Positions 1-7,770 of a DNA stretch of 64,000 bases are shown here, one piece after another. Source of the DNA: Bryobacter aggregatus MPL3. Lineage in GTDB: Bacteria > Acidobacteriota > Terriglobia > Bryobacterales > Bryobacteraceae. The translations under genes were made by a program, and so were the position numbers. The DNA is taken from the NCBI RefSeq assembly GCF_000702445.1, contig NZ_JNIF01000003.1:930001-994000 (forward strand). The letters are read 5' to 3'. The stretch's first letter is position 1, and each line of letters opens with the position of its first letter. A model generated the notes under the pieces. It saw only the letters and a list, made by a program, of their open reading frames with translations, did no database searches and was not told where the DNA came from.

Positions 1-843
1 TGGCTTCAAAGTGTCAATGATCTCCTGGGTTGACTTCTTGCGAAGACCATCTAGGATCGTCTTGCTTAACGTTGCCTCGGAGTGGATAAGTCTCAAAGGG
101 GCTTGTGCGCCACCACTTGGACCAATCATCATCGTTCCCACAAGGACTGTTGCAGCGGCAGCTTGGCCGACGAACTCTTTAGTAGTAGGCGTGTTCTCCA
201 ACAGCTTTGGACGCTCTTTAAACATCCAGGCGAAGTAGTTGTTGGCGGTGCTGTCTAGCGCAAAGAGCGCATTCAGGACGAATGCCCCAACAGCATTGCC
301 CTTCTTTCCGGTAACTGTCACCGAATTCGTGTTGTTGTTACTGTCGCCAATGGTCCCGCCCGAACAGGGACCAGGAAACAGCCCACTCCCCTCATCCGTG
401 TAGCCACCCGCAGCTTGACTGCATCTGCCAGTGGGGTCGACAAACCGCAGTGGGTTGTTCCGAGCGTAGCTGTACAAATTCCAGCTTTGTGGATTCTTCT
501 CCCACTGGTCCGCAAAAGGAACGTCAGGACTTGTGAAACGTCCTTGGGCGGCACTCATGTAGCGTGCCGAGAAAAAGTCCAGCCCCGTCTCTGCATCCCG
601 TTCCTTGCCGGAACAACAAGGTCTGGCGCTTGAATCGTACAAGCATCCCGGCAACCCAGGTGCGATCAGTACGTTAGCGGCGGAATCAGCCCGGTGCGAG
701 ACCAGCGCAAAGTTGGCGACCCCCAGATGCGGTTTTTCGGCTACGAGCGATGATCTTGGGATGTTCGCAAAGACGGGAAGACAGACGGCGGCTAAAACAA
801 AAAGCTGCGCCGTTGCTTTAGCCGCCTGGATCACTGCGGCCAT
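1..843 (-). CDS. Short orphan Rhs tip protein with signal peptide (runs off window start)
   Basis: The frame is open from ATG 841-843 down to base 1 without a stop, giving at least 281 residues; the 3' end lies outside the window. Residues 1-26 look like a Sec signal peptide (hydrophobic, ending VFA). Residues 27-77 match nothing I recognise. From residue 78 the end of an Rhs core begins abruptly (SGKERDAETGLDFF, then QGRFTSPD, then NNPLRFVDPTGR ending near residue 140). After it comes a unique, incomplete C-terminal domain of at least 140 residues, expected by position to be the toxin tip. The start lies 28 bases after the integrase stop and has only a weak ribosome site. The protein is therefore a chimera: a new secreted N-terminus on the last 65 residues of an Rhs core. 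Toxin activity is inferred from architecture only. Confidence 0.7.
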   Translation of the reverse strand, partial: MAAVIQAAKATAQLFVLAAVCLPVFANIPRSSLVAEKPHLGVANFALVSHRADSAANVLIAPGLPGCLYDSSARPCCSGKERDAETGLDFFSARYMSAAQGRFTSPDVPFADQWEKNPQSWNLYSYARNNPLRFVDPTGRCSQAAGGYTDEGSGLFPGPCSGGTIGDSNNNTNSVTVTGKKGNAVGAFVLNALFALDSTANNYFAWMFKERPKLLENTPTTKEFVGQAAAATVLVGTMMIGPSGGAQAPLRLIHSEATLSKTILDGLRKKSTQEIIDTLKP

Positions 844-870
844 TTTACCGTGTGGGTGGGGTGGATGTGT

Positions 871-1926
871 TTACACTTCCGGGTCTTCGTCGTTCTCATC
901 ATCGAGCGCAGCGAACACGTCGGCGGCATCCGGGCTGGCGCTCTTCGTCGTCGGTCGATCCTTCGTGAGCTTCGCCGGGTGCGTGGCCCGGTGGATTTCC
1001 TGAAGCTGGCGGATCGCCACATGCGTGTAAATTTGCGTCGTCTTCAGATCGGCGTGGCCGAGCATCGCCTGGATGAAGCGTGTGTCTGCGCCGCCTTCGA
1101 GCATCAACGTCGCCATCGTGTGCCGGAACATATGGCACGATCCCTGCTTGTTGATTTGCGCCGCCTTCACGTACATGCTCACCAGTTCGGTCAGGTAGTC
1201 CAGCGCAAACGGTTCGCCGACATTCGACAGGAAGACGAAGTGTTCATCCGGTTCGCTCACCAGTTGCGTGCGGGACTCGTCCAAGTATTTGCGTACCCAG
1301 GCGGCGGCACGGTCGCCCAACGGAATCATGCGATCCTTCTTGCCCTTGCCCTGGCGGATGGTGAGCGTCGAGCGCTCCAGGTCAAGGTCCCACAGCTTCA
1401 GTTGCGCCAGTTCCAGCCGCCGTATCCCGGTCGAGTAGAACGTCTCCAGGATGGCTCTGTCACGCAAGCCAAGAGGATCGTGGATGTCGGTCTGCAACAT
1501 GATCTGCTCCACTTCCGAGGCCGACAGCACGGCCTTAGGCAAGCGGAACGCCAACCGGGGCAGTTCCAGTTCCGACGCCGGATTGTGCAGGATGTGATGA
1601 TTCCTCGCCATCCAACGGAACCACACCCGCAGCGGCACCAGACGATCATGTTGGGCGTTGAAGCCGAGCGGCTGGCCGTCCTTCTTGCGGTAATGGAACA
1701 CGTAGCGCTGATAGGCTTCAAGCACCGTGCGAGTCACTTCCACTGGCTCGGTGATGCCACGATCCGCCACCCATGCGAGGAAGAAGCGGATATGCACACG
1801 CCGCCCCTTGATAGTGTACTCGGAGTAGTTTTTCGTGAGCAGGTCTTCGAGATGTTTTTCCATCAGCAGCGCCAACGGTGTGGTGGGCCGCTCGGCAGGT
1901 TTGCGAGGCTTGCGGACACGAGCCAT
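871..1926 (-). CDS. Tyrosine recombinase (phage-type integrase, XerC/D-like)
   Basis: This is a site-specific recombinase likely to insert and excise the island that carries it. At 351 aa it has the usual layout: an SAM-like core-binding domain (about residues 18-112) and a catalytic domain (about 132-315). The catalytic set is visible: R169 in TGIRRLEL, K196 in QGKGKKDR, H265 and R268 in CHMFRH, H291 in LGHADL and the nucleophile Y300 in TTQIYTHV. The tail (residues 320-351) is acidic and probably disordered. The ATG (1924-1926) shares one base with the stop of the upstream primase gene (TGATG), so the two are translationally coupled. The target site cannot be deduced; I saw no convincing direct repeats at the island ends. 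Confidence 0.93.
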   Translation of the reverse strand: MARVRKPRKPAERPTTPLALLMEKHLEDLLTKNYSEYTIKGRRVHIRFFLAWVADRGITEPVEVTRTVLEAYQRYVFHYRKKDGQPLGFNAQHDRLVPLRVWFRWMARNHHILHNPASELELPRLAFRLPKAVLSASEVEQIMLQTDIHDPLGLRDRAILETFYSTGIRRLELAQLKLWDLDLERSTLTIRQGKGKKDRMIPLGDRAAAWVRKYLDESRTQLVSEPDEHFVFLSNVGEPFALDYLTELVSMYVKAAQINKQGSCHMFRHTMATLMLEGGADTRFIQAMLGHADLKTTQIYTHVAIRQLQEIHRATHPAKLTKDRPTTKSASPDAADVFAALDDENDEDPEV

Positions 1927-4916
1927 CAGCGGACCCCTGCATGGTTATGGCGATGTGCGGCTACGACCGGATTTTCATCGATCTCCACAGAAGTGCTGTT
2001 TTCGTGATTTGGTGCAAAAACACCATTTGAGCCAGTATCCATGCGGGTTTCAGCGCTCCGCCACCCCTCCGTCACCCCACCGTTTTGGCCCCGTTTTGAC
2101 CCCGCTAACTGGCCTTCCGGGTCCGTCAGGTTGGAATCGTACACATCGATCAGGCCGGGTATTTGTGGCTTCGATGTGTTGTCGCCACGCTCGAAGACAA
2201 GCTCATAAACAAAGCTCTGGCCCCGGCCACCACGATGCGCCAGCAGGTATTCCATCTCCTGCAAGCGGTCCATGTGGATGCGGACCTGCGTGGCGCTCCA
2301 GCCTGTATGATGGCGCACGTCACGGCGGCTAAAACGATAATCACTTCGATCCACCTTGAGTTGCTGGCATTGCGCCGTGGCCATTTCGTCGATCAGCAAG
2401 AGCAGCCGCCGTGTCTCTGGCCGCAGTTCGTCGAGCGAACGGCCCATCGCTTCCGACACCAGACGATTGGCGATGGTGATGTCACCTGGCGTGGCCTCGA
2501 TGTATTCGAGCGTCTTCCCGCGCCACGTGGCCGTGCGGGTCGGACGCTGATGCTGATGCAGCAGGGCAATCGAACGGATCAGCGTCAGGTACTTCATGTG
2601 GTCGCGACGGGCGCGGGTGAGGCTGTCGGGGAAGGTCAGTTCACGGGCATATGGATTGACGACGGCGATGGGCTTGATCAGCCGTTGGGCGTTCTGGTGC
2701 AGCCGGATAATCTCCCGCCGCTCCTGGCGCTTCATCAAGCCTTCGAGCGTCTGCGCCTCACGCTGCAAGCGGTGGATCGCCTGCGTCTGTTCGCGATCCG
2801 CATTCACCGACAGCACCAGACAGCGGTTCAGTAACTCCTCGTCGATGTCGATGGCCGTGGTGGTCAGGAACATCATCACCGGACCTTCCACACGATATTG
2901 CTGCGTGACGAGTTTGCCCGTCGCCGGGTCCTTGCCCGTCGATGCGATGGTAAGCACGCCTTCACTTTGCAGCAGCTTCAACGCATAAGAAGCGCGGCTG
3001 GCCCCCTCCTCTTCGACGATGGCCAGGACCTTGTGCTTCAGGTTCATCTCGCCCATGTAGAAGAGCGATTGCCCCGTCATCGCCGAGTATTGGATGCGCT
3101 CTTCTTCCGGCACGAAGGCCAGCACCATGTCCATCAACGACGACTTGCCAGCCGCCGATGAAGACTGCACCACCACCGCCAGCGGCGACTCCAGATGACG
3201 GGAGATGACGGCCATATAGCCGATGAGCTTGTTCGATTCTTCACCCACCAGTCCGCACTGGTTGAAGTCGTCGAGGATGCGGTCGAGCAGTTTCGGGTCA
3301 CGCAACAACGCCAGCGCTTCGTTGCGGTCTTCCTCGCTCATCTGGACTTCCTGCGGCGCGGCTTCGAGCGTTTTGCGTATCTGCTCGTCCCGTAGTTCTT
3401 CGAGCTTCAGAAACACCCGGCCCAGGTCCTTGCGCAGGATGTCTTCTTTCAAGCCAAGCTCTTCGGCGGCACGCTTGAGGAACGCAGCACGCTGGCGGTC
3501 GGCGTAGAGATCGAGCGTATCGACGTGGAACTCATCCTGCCTGGACACGAGTACGTTGACCTTCATCAGATCGTGCGAGAGATTCTTGCCCAGGCCACGG
3601 ATGCGGAAGCGGCGGTCGCCATGCCGCATCACGATTTCATCGTTGGCCGCAGAGACCGAGACCACTTCGATATCGAGTTCCGCCGCCATCGGGATCACTG
3701 GCGCTGGCGCTTCGTTGACGATAGGTACGGCCACTGGCTGAGGCGCTTGCGGCGTGGGTTCCGGCGCACTCGCTTTTTCCTTAGCCGCTGGCCGCTTCTT
3801 CACCGCTCCCCACCACTCGGCCTTGTTCAACAACACCGCAAGACTCTGCTCGGCTGGCACGACCTTCCGGGCGTATTCATTGGCGTCCATGCCTTTCGGG
3901 AACAGCACCCGGTGCGACGTGATGCCGAGCTTGTCGAGTTCTTCTTTTAGCCGCTCTGCCGCCGCATCTCCAGCTTCATCCCGGTCGTAGGCGATCCACA
4001 CGCTGCGAGTGCCGTGCTTCTGGAATGCGGCCCGGTGATCGTCAGTGAAGCCGTTGACGCCATACGAGCAGGTCACGTTGCGGAACCCGGCGCACCAGAA
4101 TGTCAAGGCGTCGATGATCGATTCGCACAGGATGATTTCCTTCGAGACCACCAGCGCCTCTTCGTTGAACACGCCTCGATGCGGCCCCGGCAGATACAGG
4201 TGCAGCGGCGTTCCCTCACGCAGCCCTAGCGTGATCTTGCGCCCATACATGCCGAGCACTTCACCAGCCAGCGAGAAGAACGGGAACACCACCGATCCGT
4301 TCATGTGCTCGTGGCCGCTCTCGGCACGCAGGATGCCCAAGCGCTGCAAGCGTCCACGCAGATCGGCCCCGGCCTTGCGGTTCTTATCCGGCAGCGTCAG
4401 GCCGAGCTTGCGGTTGGCGAAGCCCAGTTTGAAGTGGCCGACCATCTCAGCATTCGTCAGGCCCCGGCTCTCCAGATACCGCAGCGCTTCCGGCGATTCC
4501 TTCAGTGTCTTGTGATAAAACTCGACCACGCTCAACAACGTCTGCGGATCGTCGGCGTCCGCACCAACCGGAGATTCGAGCTTCGCCGTCGTACCCTTCT
4601 TCACCACATGAGCTTCGCCAGCGGCTAAAGAAGGATGATCGGCTTTGAGTAATTCAACAGCGTGCCGGAAGCTCACGCCTTGCGTTCGCATGACCCAATC
4701 AATCGCAGAGCCACCGATGTTGCACTTACCCAGGCAGTGCCACAGATTCGTTTTCGGCGACACCACCAGCGATGGCGTCTTGTCGTCATGGAACGGACAC
4801 CGCCCGATCAGTTCCGCCCCATGCCGCTTCAGTTCCACGCCGAAGCTCGTGACCAAGCGTTCCACGCTGATCTCGCTCTTTAGCCGCTGGATTTCGTCGT
4901 CCGGGATACGTGCCAT
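1926..4916 (-). CDS. CHC2 zinc-finger / Toprim primase fused to a P-loop ATPase
   Basis: A large (996 aa) replication protein of a mobile element. Residues 1-80 hold a CHC2-type zinc finger (C40, H43, C61, C65), as in DnaG. Residues about 240-330 form a Toprim domain with E264 (LCESIIDAL) and the acidic pair D311/D313 (AYDRDEAG). A Pro/Ala-rich linker (about 375-412) follows. The C-terminal half has a Walker A motif QSSSAAGKSS (about 584-593) and a Walker B-like IVEEEG (about 633-638), so it is probably a helicase or initiator ATPase. A strong GGAGG ribosome site precedes the ATG by 9 bases. Such primase-helicase fusions serve self-replicating satellites, plasmids and integrative elements, which fits the coupled integrase downstream. 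Substrate and replication origin are not known. Confidence 0.88.
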   Translation of the reverse strand: MARIPDDEIQRLKSEISVERLVTSFGVELKRHGAELIGRCPFHDDKTPSLVVSPKTNLWHCLGKCNIGGSAIDWVMRTQGVSFRHAVELLKADHPSLAAGEAHVVKKGTTAKLESPVGADADDPQTLLSVVEFYHKTLKESPEALRYLESRGLTNAEMVGHFKLGFANRKLGLTLPDKNRKAGADLRGRLQRLGILRAESGHEHMNGSVVFPFFSLAGEVLGMYGRKITLGLREGTPLHLYLPGPHRGVFNEEALVVSKEIILCESIIDALTFWCAGFRNVTCSYGVNGFTDDHRAAFQKHGTRSVWIAYDRDEAGDAAAERLKEELDKLGITSHRVLFPKGMDANEYARKVVPAEQSLAVLLNKAEWWGAVKKRPAAKEKASAPEPTPQAPQPVAVPIVNEAPAPVIPMAAELDIEVVSVSAANDEIVMRHGDRRFRIRGLGKNLSHDLMKVNVLVSRQDEFHVDTLDLYADRQRAAFLKRAAEELGLKEDILRKDLGRVFLKLEELRDEQIRKTLEAAPQEVQMSEEDRNEALALLRDPKLLDRILDDFNQCGLVGEESNKLIGYMAVISRHLESPLAVVVQSSSAAGKSSLMDMVLAFVPEEERIQYSAMTGQSLFYMGEMNLKHKVLAIVEEEGASRASYALKLLQSEGVLTIASTGKDPATGKLVTQQYRVEGPVMMFLTTTAIDIDEELLNRCLVLSVNADREQTQAIHRLQREAQTLEGLMKRQERREIIRLHQNAQRLIKPIAVVNPYARELTFPDSLTRARRDHMKYLTLIRSIALLHQHQRPTRTATWRGKTLEYIEATPGDITIANRLVSEAMGRSLDELRPETRRLLLLIDEMATAQCQQLKVDRSDYRFSRRDVRHHTGWSATQVRIHMDRLQEMEYLLAHRGGRGQSFVYELVFERGDNTSKPQIPGLIDVYDSNLTDPEGQLAGSKRGQNGGVTEGWRSAETRMDTGSNGVFAPNHENSTSVEIDENPVVAAHRHNHAGVR

Positions 4917-4965
4917 CGAAAACGGCCTCCTTCCAAAAACCTGTCAAGTGGGGGAAGCAAAATAG

Positions 4966-4988
4966 ATACGCTCACAAGAATAGCGTAT
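4966..4988. promoter_or_regulatory. Inverted repeat between primase and XRE regulator genes (candidate operator)
   Basis: ATACGCT (4966-4972) and AGCGTAT (4982-4988) form a 7-bp inverted repeat with a 9-base spacer. It lies in the 124-bp divergent region between the primase operon and the XRE gene. A short direct repeat GATAC follows at about 4989-5002. Position suggests autoregulation by the XRE protein; this is inference. Confidence 0.45.
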
Positions 4989-5040
4989 GATACCGTAAGA
5001 TACAAGAAGCCACGTTTTTCGCCTTTACACTGGCTCTGGT

Positions 5041-5430
5041 ATGCCTCGTGCTTCGAGATTGAAACTTGATCCCATCGACCTGGGTGGCGAGACCATCGGC
5101 CAGCGCCTCGCCCGTCTCCGCAAGGAGCGGGGATTCACCCAGGTGGAGTTGGCCGAGAAGACTGGACTGGTGCAAACGCTCGTCACTGACTACGAGTGCG
5201 ACCGCTTGCGCCTTTCAGCGGAGATGGCGATCCGCTTCGCTCAGGGCTTGGGCGTGACGATGGACGAGTTGCTGCAACCGGAAGGACCCAAGACTACCCG
5301 CAAGCCTTCCCGCAAGGTCCTACGCCGTCTGGAGTTGATTGAGAGCCTTCCTGATCGGCAACAGGAAACACTCTTACGGACGATTGATACTTTTCTGGAA
5401 GCTGCGGCTCTGAAGTCGGCCAGGAGGTAG
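5041..5430 (+). CDS. XRE-family helix-turn-helix regulator
   Basis: A 129-aa DNA-binding protein. Residues about 18-78 form a Cro/C1-type HTH (IGQRLARLRKERGFTQVE, then a recognition helix near LVQTLVTDYE), with the typical ending VTMDELLQPEG. The C-terminal 45 residues are helical and could mediate dimerisation. It is divergent from the integrase/primase operon with an inverted repeat between them, so it probably represses that operon and itself. No clear Shine-Dalgarno precedes the ATG; the message may be leaderless or weakly translated. Confidence 0.85.
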   Translation: MPRASRLKLDPIDLGGETIGQRLARLRKERGFTQVELAEKTGLVQTLVTDYECDRLRLSAEMAIRFAQGLGVTMDELLQPEGPKTTRKPSRKVLRRLELIESLPDRQQETLLRTIDTFLEAAALKSARR

Positions 5431-5505
5431 CGCCGCATTTTCCCGACCGAGCAGAAGGTCCGGTCGATCTATAGACGCTTTGGGATGGATACCTTACTTT
5501 GAGTT

Positions 5506-5730
5506 TTACTGTGGTTTCTTGAGCCAGTCCCGCAACAGTGATTCCACCAGGGCGCTGAACTCGCCGCCCTGCTCGAACAACCGGGCCTTCACTTTGTTCC
5601 GCACGTCCTGGTGAACATACACGCTCATCTGCTTGTACGCCGGGTCGCTGTGTTTGGCTCGTGGTCTGCCGACTGTCTTCTTCGCCGGGACAGCGGCTTT
5701 CTTTACGGCCTTTGCTGGTGGCTTTGCCAT
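5506..5730 (-). CDS. Small ribbon-helix-helix type DNA-binding protein
   Basis: A 74-aa basic protein. The first 27 residues are a Lys/Ala/Pro-rich, probably disordered tail. Residues about 35-72 (KQMSVYVHQDVRNKVK, then EFSALVESLLRDWL) fit a strand followed by two helices, as in CopG/ParD/Arc proteins. It starts 26 bases from a 20-bp palindrome (5756-5775) shared with two other island genes, so it is a candidate repressor of those genes or an accessory factor of the serine recombinase. It is not followed by a toxin gene, so a toxin-antitoxin role is not supported. Confidence 0.65.
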   Translation of the reverse strand: MAKPPAKAVKKAAVPAKKTVGRPRAKHSDPAYKQMSVYVHQDVRNKVKARLFEQGGEFSALVESLLRDWLKKPQ

Positions 5731-5755
5731 CTTTCCAAGGTTATCAGGAAACCGC

Positions 5756-5775
5756 CATTCTGCGTACCCGGAATG
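5756..5775. promoter_or_regulatory. Palindromic site, copy 1 (upstream of RHH gene)
   Basis: CATTCTGCGTACCCGGAATG is an imperfect palindrome centred on GTAC with CATTC/GAATG ends. It lies just upstream of the divergent RHH gene. Near-identical sites occur at 5829-5848 and 7423-7442. Confidence 0.6.
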
Positions 5776-5828
5776 TAGCCACGACCATGCCTACACGAGT
5801 TCTATTGACTTAGCTTCTCTTTAGCCGC

Positions 5829-5848
5829 TATTCTGGGTACGCAGAATG
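5829..5848. promoter_or_regulatory. Palindromic site, copy 2 (overlaps recombinase start codon)
   Basis: TATTCTGGGTACGCAGAATG has the same GTAC-centred palindrome as 5756-5775, in the opposite sense. Its last three bases are the ATG of the serine recombinase gene. A protein bound here would block translation start or transcription of that gene; alternatively the pair of sites 73 bp apart could be recombinase binding sites. Confidence 0.6.
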
Positions 5849-6577
5849 GCGAAACGATTCCAAGGCAACCGGGCGCTCTGCTACGTGAGGGTTTCCACCG
5901 TCGAGCAATCGAAGTTCGGCTTCTCGCTCGACGCCCAGGAAGATCGCCTTCGTGCCTATTGCCAGATGGCCGGGTTGGAAGTGATGGAGTTGGTGCGTGA
6001 GGAAGGCGTCTCGGCCAGCATCCCTTTGGCGAAGCGTCCTGCCGGGGCGAAGCTACTTGAGTGGATGAACAACGGTGTCGGCCATGTCGTCTGCCTGAAG
6101 CTCGACCGATTGTTCAGAGACGCCGAAGACGCCCTGCGCCAAACGAAAGCCTGGGACAAGGCGGGAGTCTCGCTGCACTTGGTGGACATGGGCGGTCAGT
6201 CGTTGAGTACGGGTTCAGCGATGGGCCGGATGTTTCTCACGCTGATGGCCGGATGCGCCGAACTGGAACGCAACCTCGTGGCCGAGCGCACCGCCTCCGT
6301 GCTGGCCCACAAGAAGCAGCAGGGCAAGGTCTACAACCACACGCCCTTCGGCTTCGAGCGTGTCGGTGATCGCTTGGTGGCCGCTGTCGATGAGATGGCG
6401 ATGGTGCGCCTGATGCACGAGCGCCGGGAAGACGGCTGGAGTCTCGCCATGATCGCCGACGCCTTCAACGCCGATCACATCCCCGGCAAGAACGGCGGCA
6501 AGTGGTATGGCCGCACCGTCAAGAACATTCTCGAAAATTCCGTGTATCAGTCGGTCGCCGGAAAAGAAGCGGCGTGA
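5846..6577 (+). CDS. Serine recombinase (resolvase/invertase family)
   Basis: A 243-aa recombinase. Residues about 10-150 form the resolvase catalytic domain: the nucleophile S17 in YVRVSTVEQ, the conserved CLKLDRLFRD and the helix-E start ELERNLVAERT. Residues about 165-240 form a small DNA-binding region (SLAMIADAFNADHIP, then WYGRTVKNILENSVY) like that of long resolvases and site-specific invertases. It catalyses DNA cleavage and exchange through a 5'-phosphoserine link. The start has no Shine-Dalgarno; the ATG is the end of a palindrome. It is the second, unrelated recombinase in the island, so it may resolve multimers or invert DNA rather than integrate. Confidence 0.9.
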   Translation: MAKRFQGNRALCYVRVSTVEQSKFGFSLDAQEDRLRAYCQMAGLEVMELVREEGVSASIPLAKRPAGAKLLEWMNNGVGHVVCLKLDRLFRDAEDALRQTKAWDKAGVSLHLVDMGGQSLSTGSAMGRMFLTLMAGCAELERNLVAERTASVLAHKKQQGKVYNHTPFGFERVGDRLVAAVDEMAMVRLMHERREDGWSLAMIADAFNADHIPGKNGGKWYGRTVKNILENSVYQSVAGKEAA

Positions 6578-6777
6578 ACCTGTCGCTGATGGAAGCTGCG
6601 CCAGTTCGCAATGGCTTCTTCCGCCTCCTCGCCGTGCAGGTAAAGCGGGAGTTGGTCTTCGTCGGTGAAGACGATGGTGATGGCCGCACGCCTGTCGTCG
6701 GTCTTTGGCTGGCAGTGAAGGCGGCAAACCGCTTCCGGGTTGATGTAGTCGTTCTCGGTCAGTTGGATCGGGATCAT
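6547..6777 (-). CDS. Small hypothetical island protein
   Basis: A 76-aa protein of unknown function. It is acidic in the middle (VFTDEDQLPLYLHGEEAEEA) and ends in a region that could be helical. A good ribosome site (GAGGA, 8 bases before ATG) supports the start. Its 3' end overlaps the convergent recombinase gene by 31 bases, which is unusual. Codon use is compatible with coding, but I recognise no family. Confidence 0.55.
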   Translation of the reverse strand: MIPIQLTENDYINPEAVCRLHCQPKTDDRRAAITIVFTDEDQLPLYLHGEEAEEAIANWRSFHQRQVHAASFPATD

Positions 6778-6805
6778 GGTTGTTTCCTCGTCTGCATTTA
6801 GCCGC

Positions 6806-7422
6806 AGGAAACTTTCGGCCCTGGCGCACCGCCGTTTCGGATCGCCGCCTCCCTCCCGAACCGTACATCCCCAACCCGGTTTTCGCCGCCTTCGGCCACC
6901 TGCCGCCGATCCCGTCTATCCCGGCCCCAAAATATTCTCACTTTTCTGACCACAAAATACTGTGTCTATCTCTGATATACACAAGCTGTTGTGGTTGCGG
7001 ACACCTCTTCGCCGCCGCTCAAGCAACGGCAGTTTCTACATATCAACGTGGACTTCGGTTCATGTCCTCCACGGTCGGGAGCAATCGACGGCAGCGTGGA
7101 TCAAGGACGGCTCTACTGTGGGACGTAGACGAAGAGCCAGGGCGCAGCTAAATCGGGATGCCCAGGTCTGCCGCTGGCTGAGACCACCAGCGTTAAGTAG
7201 CCGAGACCTCTGACGACTCAGACGATCAGAGGAGAGCGATGGGCCAGTACGCATGTCCTTTCGAGTCTCTATGCCGAGTTCCCAGAGGACTCGTGCCAGC
7301 ATAGAGACTCTAAACCAACCGCATGATGATGACAATGAGACTGCCGAAGGCGTCGTGAACGAAGTGAACGACTACTTCAAGAACGACGTTGCTGAAGCAA
7401 CGTCCATGCTTCGCATGATTCC
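6806..7422. other. Island stretch without a convincing gene, rich in hairpins
   Basis: No reading frame here has a plausible start, length and codon use. From 7047 the DNA is unusually rich in inverted repeats (annotated separately). The first part (6806-7046) shows no feature I can name; a short AT-rich patch near 6930-6985 could hold a promoter reading toward the hairpin series. Confidence 0.5.
7047..7310 (+). ncRNA. Candidate structured RNA or origin: consecutive hairpins with a possible pseudoknot
   Basis: Base-paired arms seen in order: CGTGGA (7047-7052) or CGTGGA (7095-7100), either able to pair with TCCACG (7068-7073); GGCTCT (7109-7114) with AGAGCC (7133-7138), enclosing CTAC/GTAG; GGTCT (7165-7169) with AGACC (7181-7185) interleaved with CGCTGG (7172-7177) and CCAGCG (7187-7192), the order of an H-type pseudoknot; CCTCTGA (7207-7213) with TCAGAGG (7226-7232); and a long nested hairpin GAGTCTCTATGC (7263-7274) with GCATAGAGACTC (7299-7310), enclosing CGAGT/ACTCG. 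No known RNA family is recognised. It could be an RNA, a replication or transfer origin, or a recombination site. The strand is arbitrary because pairing is symmetric. Confidence 0.45.
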
Positions 7423-7442
7423 TCTTTTGCGTACCCAGAATG
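7423..7442. promoter_or_regulatory. Palindromic site, copy 3 (upstream of small island gene)
   Basis: TCTTTTGCGTACCCAGAATG carries the same core and right arm as the sites at 5756 and 5829, with a weaker left arm. It ends 22 bases before the ATG of the 95-aa gene. Three island genes thus share one site type near their starts. Confidence 0.5.
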
Positions 7443-7464
7443 GTAAATACCAGCAGGAACCAAC

Positions 7465-7752
7465 ATGGACTCTTTGCTCACCAACCTCGCCGACGAACTC
7501 CTCGTCCAAGACATCACCGAACCAAGCGCCGTTCTCGGTTCTATTTCCGGTGACGATCTCCAAGCCGCCTACGATCACATCCTCGAACAGTTCGCCCTGG
7601 AGCTTCTGATCGGCGCTCACGAGAACTCGGATTGGTCCAACGGCAAGCTCGTCATCGACGCCAACCACGGCCCCATCCATCTCCTGCAAGCCGCCTTCTA
7701 TGCGGTGCGGCTCGAAGTGCAGCGACGTGGTGGGCTGATCCGAAAGGTGTGA
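7465..7752 (+). CDS. Small hypothetical island protein
   Basis: A 95-aa, mostly helical acidic protein with no recognised family. An AGGAA ribosome site lies 6 bases before the ATG and a shared palindrome lies 22 bases upstream, so it is probably co-regulated with the serine recombinase. It is the last gene that looks island-borne; the next gene on the other strand belongs to the Rhs array. There is no visible membrane segment or catalytic motif. Confidence 0.6.
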   Translation: MDSLLTNLADELLVQDITEPSAVLGSISGDDLQAAYDHILEQFALELLIGAHENSDWSNGKLVIDANHGPIHLLQAAFYAVRLEVQRRGGLIRKV

Positions 7753-7770
7753 AGGCATCTTCTCCAAACA

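Larger units (their letters stand above)
788..6805. repeat. Dispersed 9-base word TTTAGCCGC (eight copies)
   Basis: The word TTTAGCCGC or its complement occurs at 788-796 (+ strand GCGGCTAAA), 817-825, 2325-2333 (GCGGCTAAA), 3946-3954, 4621-4629 (GCGGCTAAA), 4879-4887, 5820-5828 and 6797-6805. I found no exact copy in the other 57 kb, only near-matches (for example near 10799, 10876 and 27263). The first two copies form a 9-bp inverted repeat. Copies fall both inside genes and between them. The function is unknown. Confidence 0.55.

Noticed and set aside
850-2007. 385-codon plus-strand frame over the integrase
   Set aside because: Antisense to a gene with all catalytic residues; composition is His/Arg-rich and no family is recognisable.
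6215-6874. 219-codon minus-strand frame opposite the serine recombinase
   Set aside because: Overlaps the recombinase catalytic region; the 76-aa frame at 6547-6777 has a better ribosome site and composition.
840-7760. att-type direct repeats at the island ends
   Set aside because: Apart from the 9-base word I found no longer direct repeat at both ends, so the boundaries remain open.
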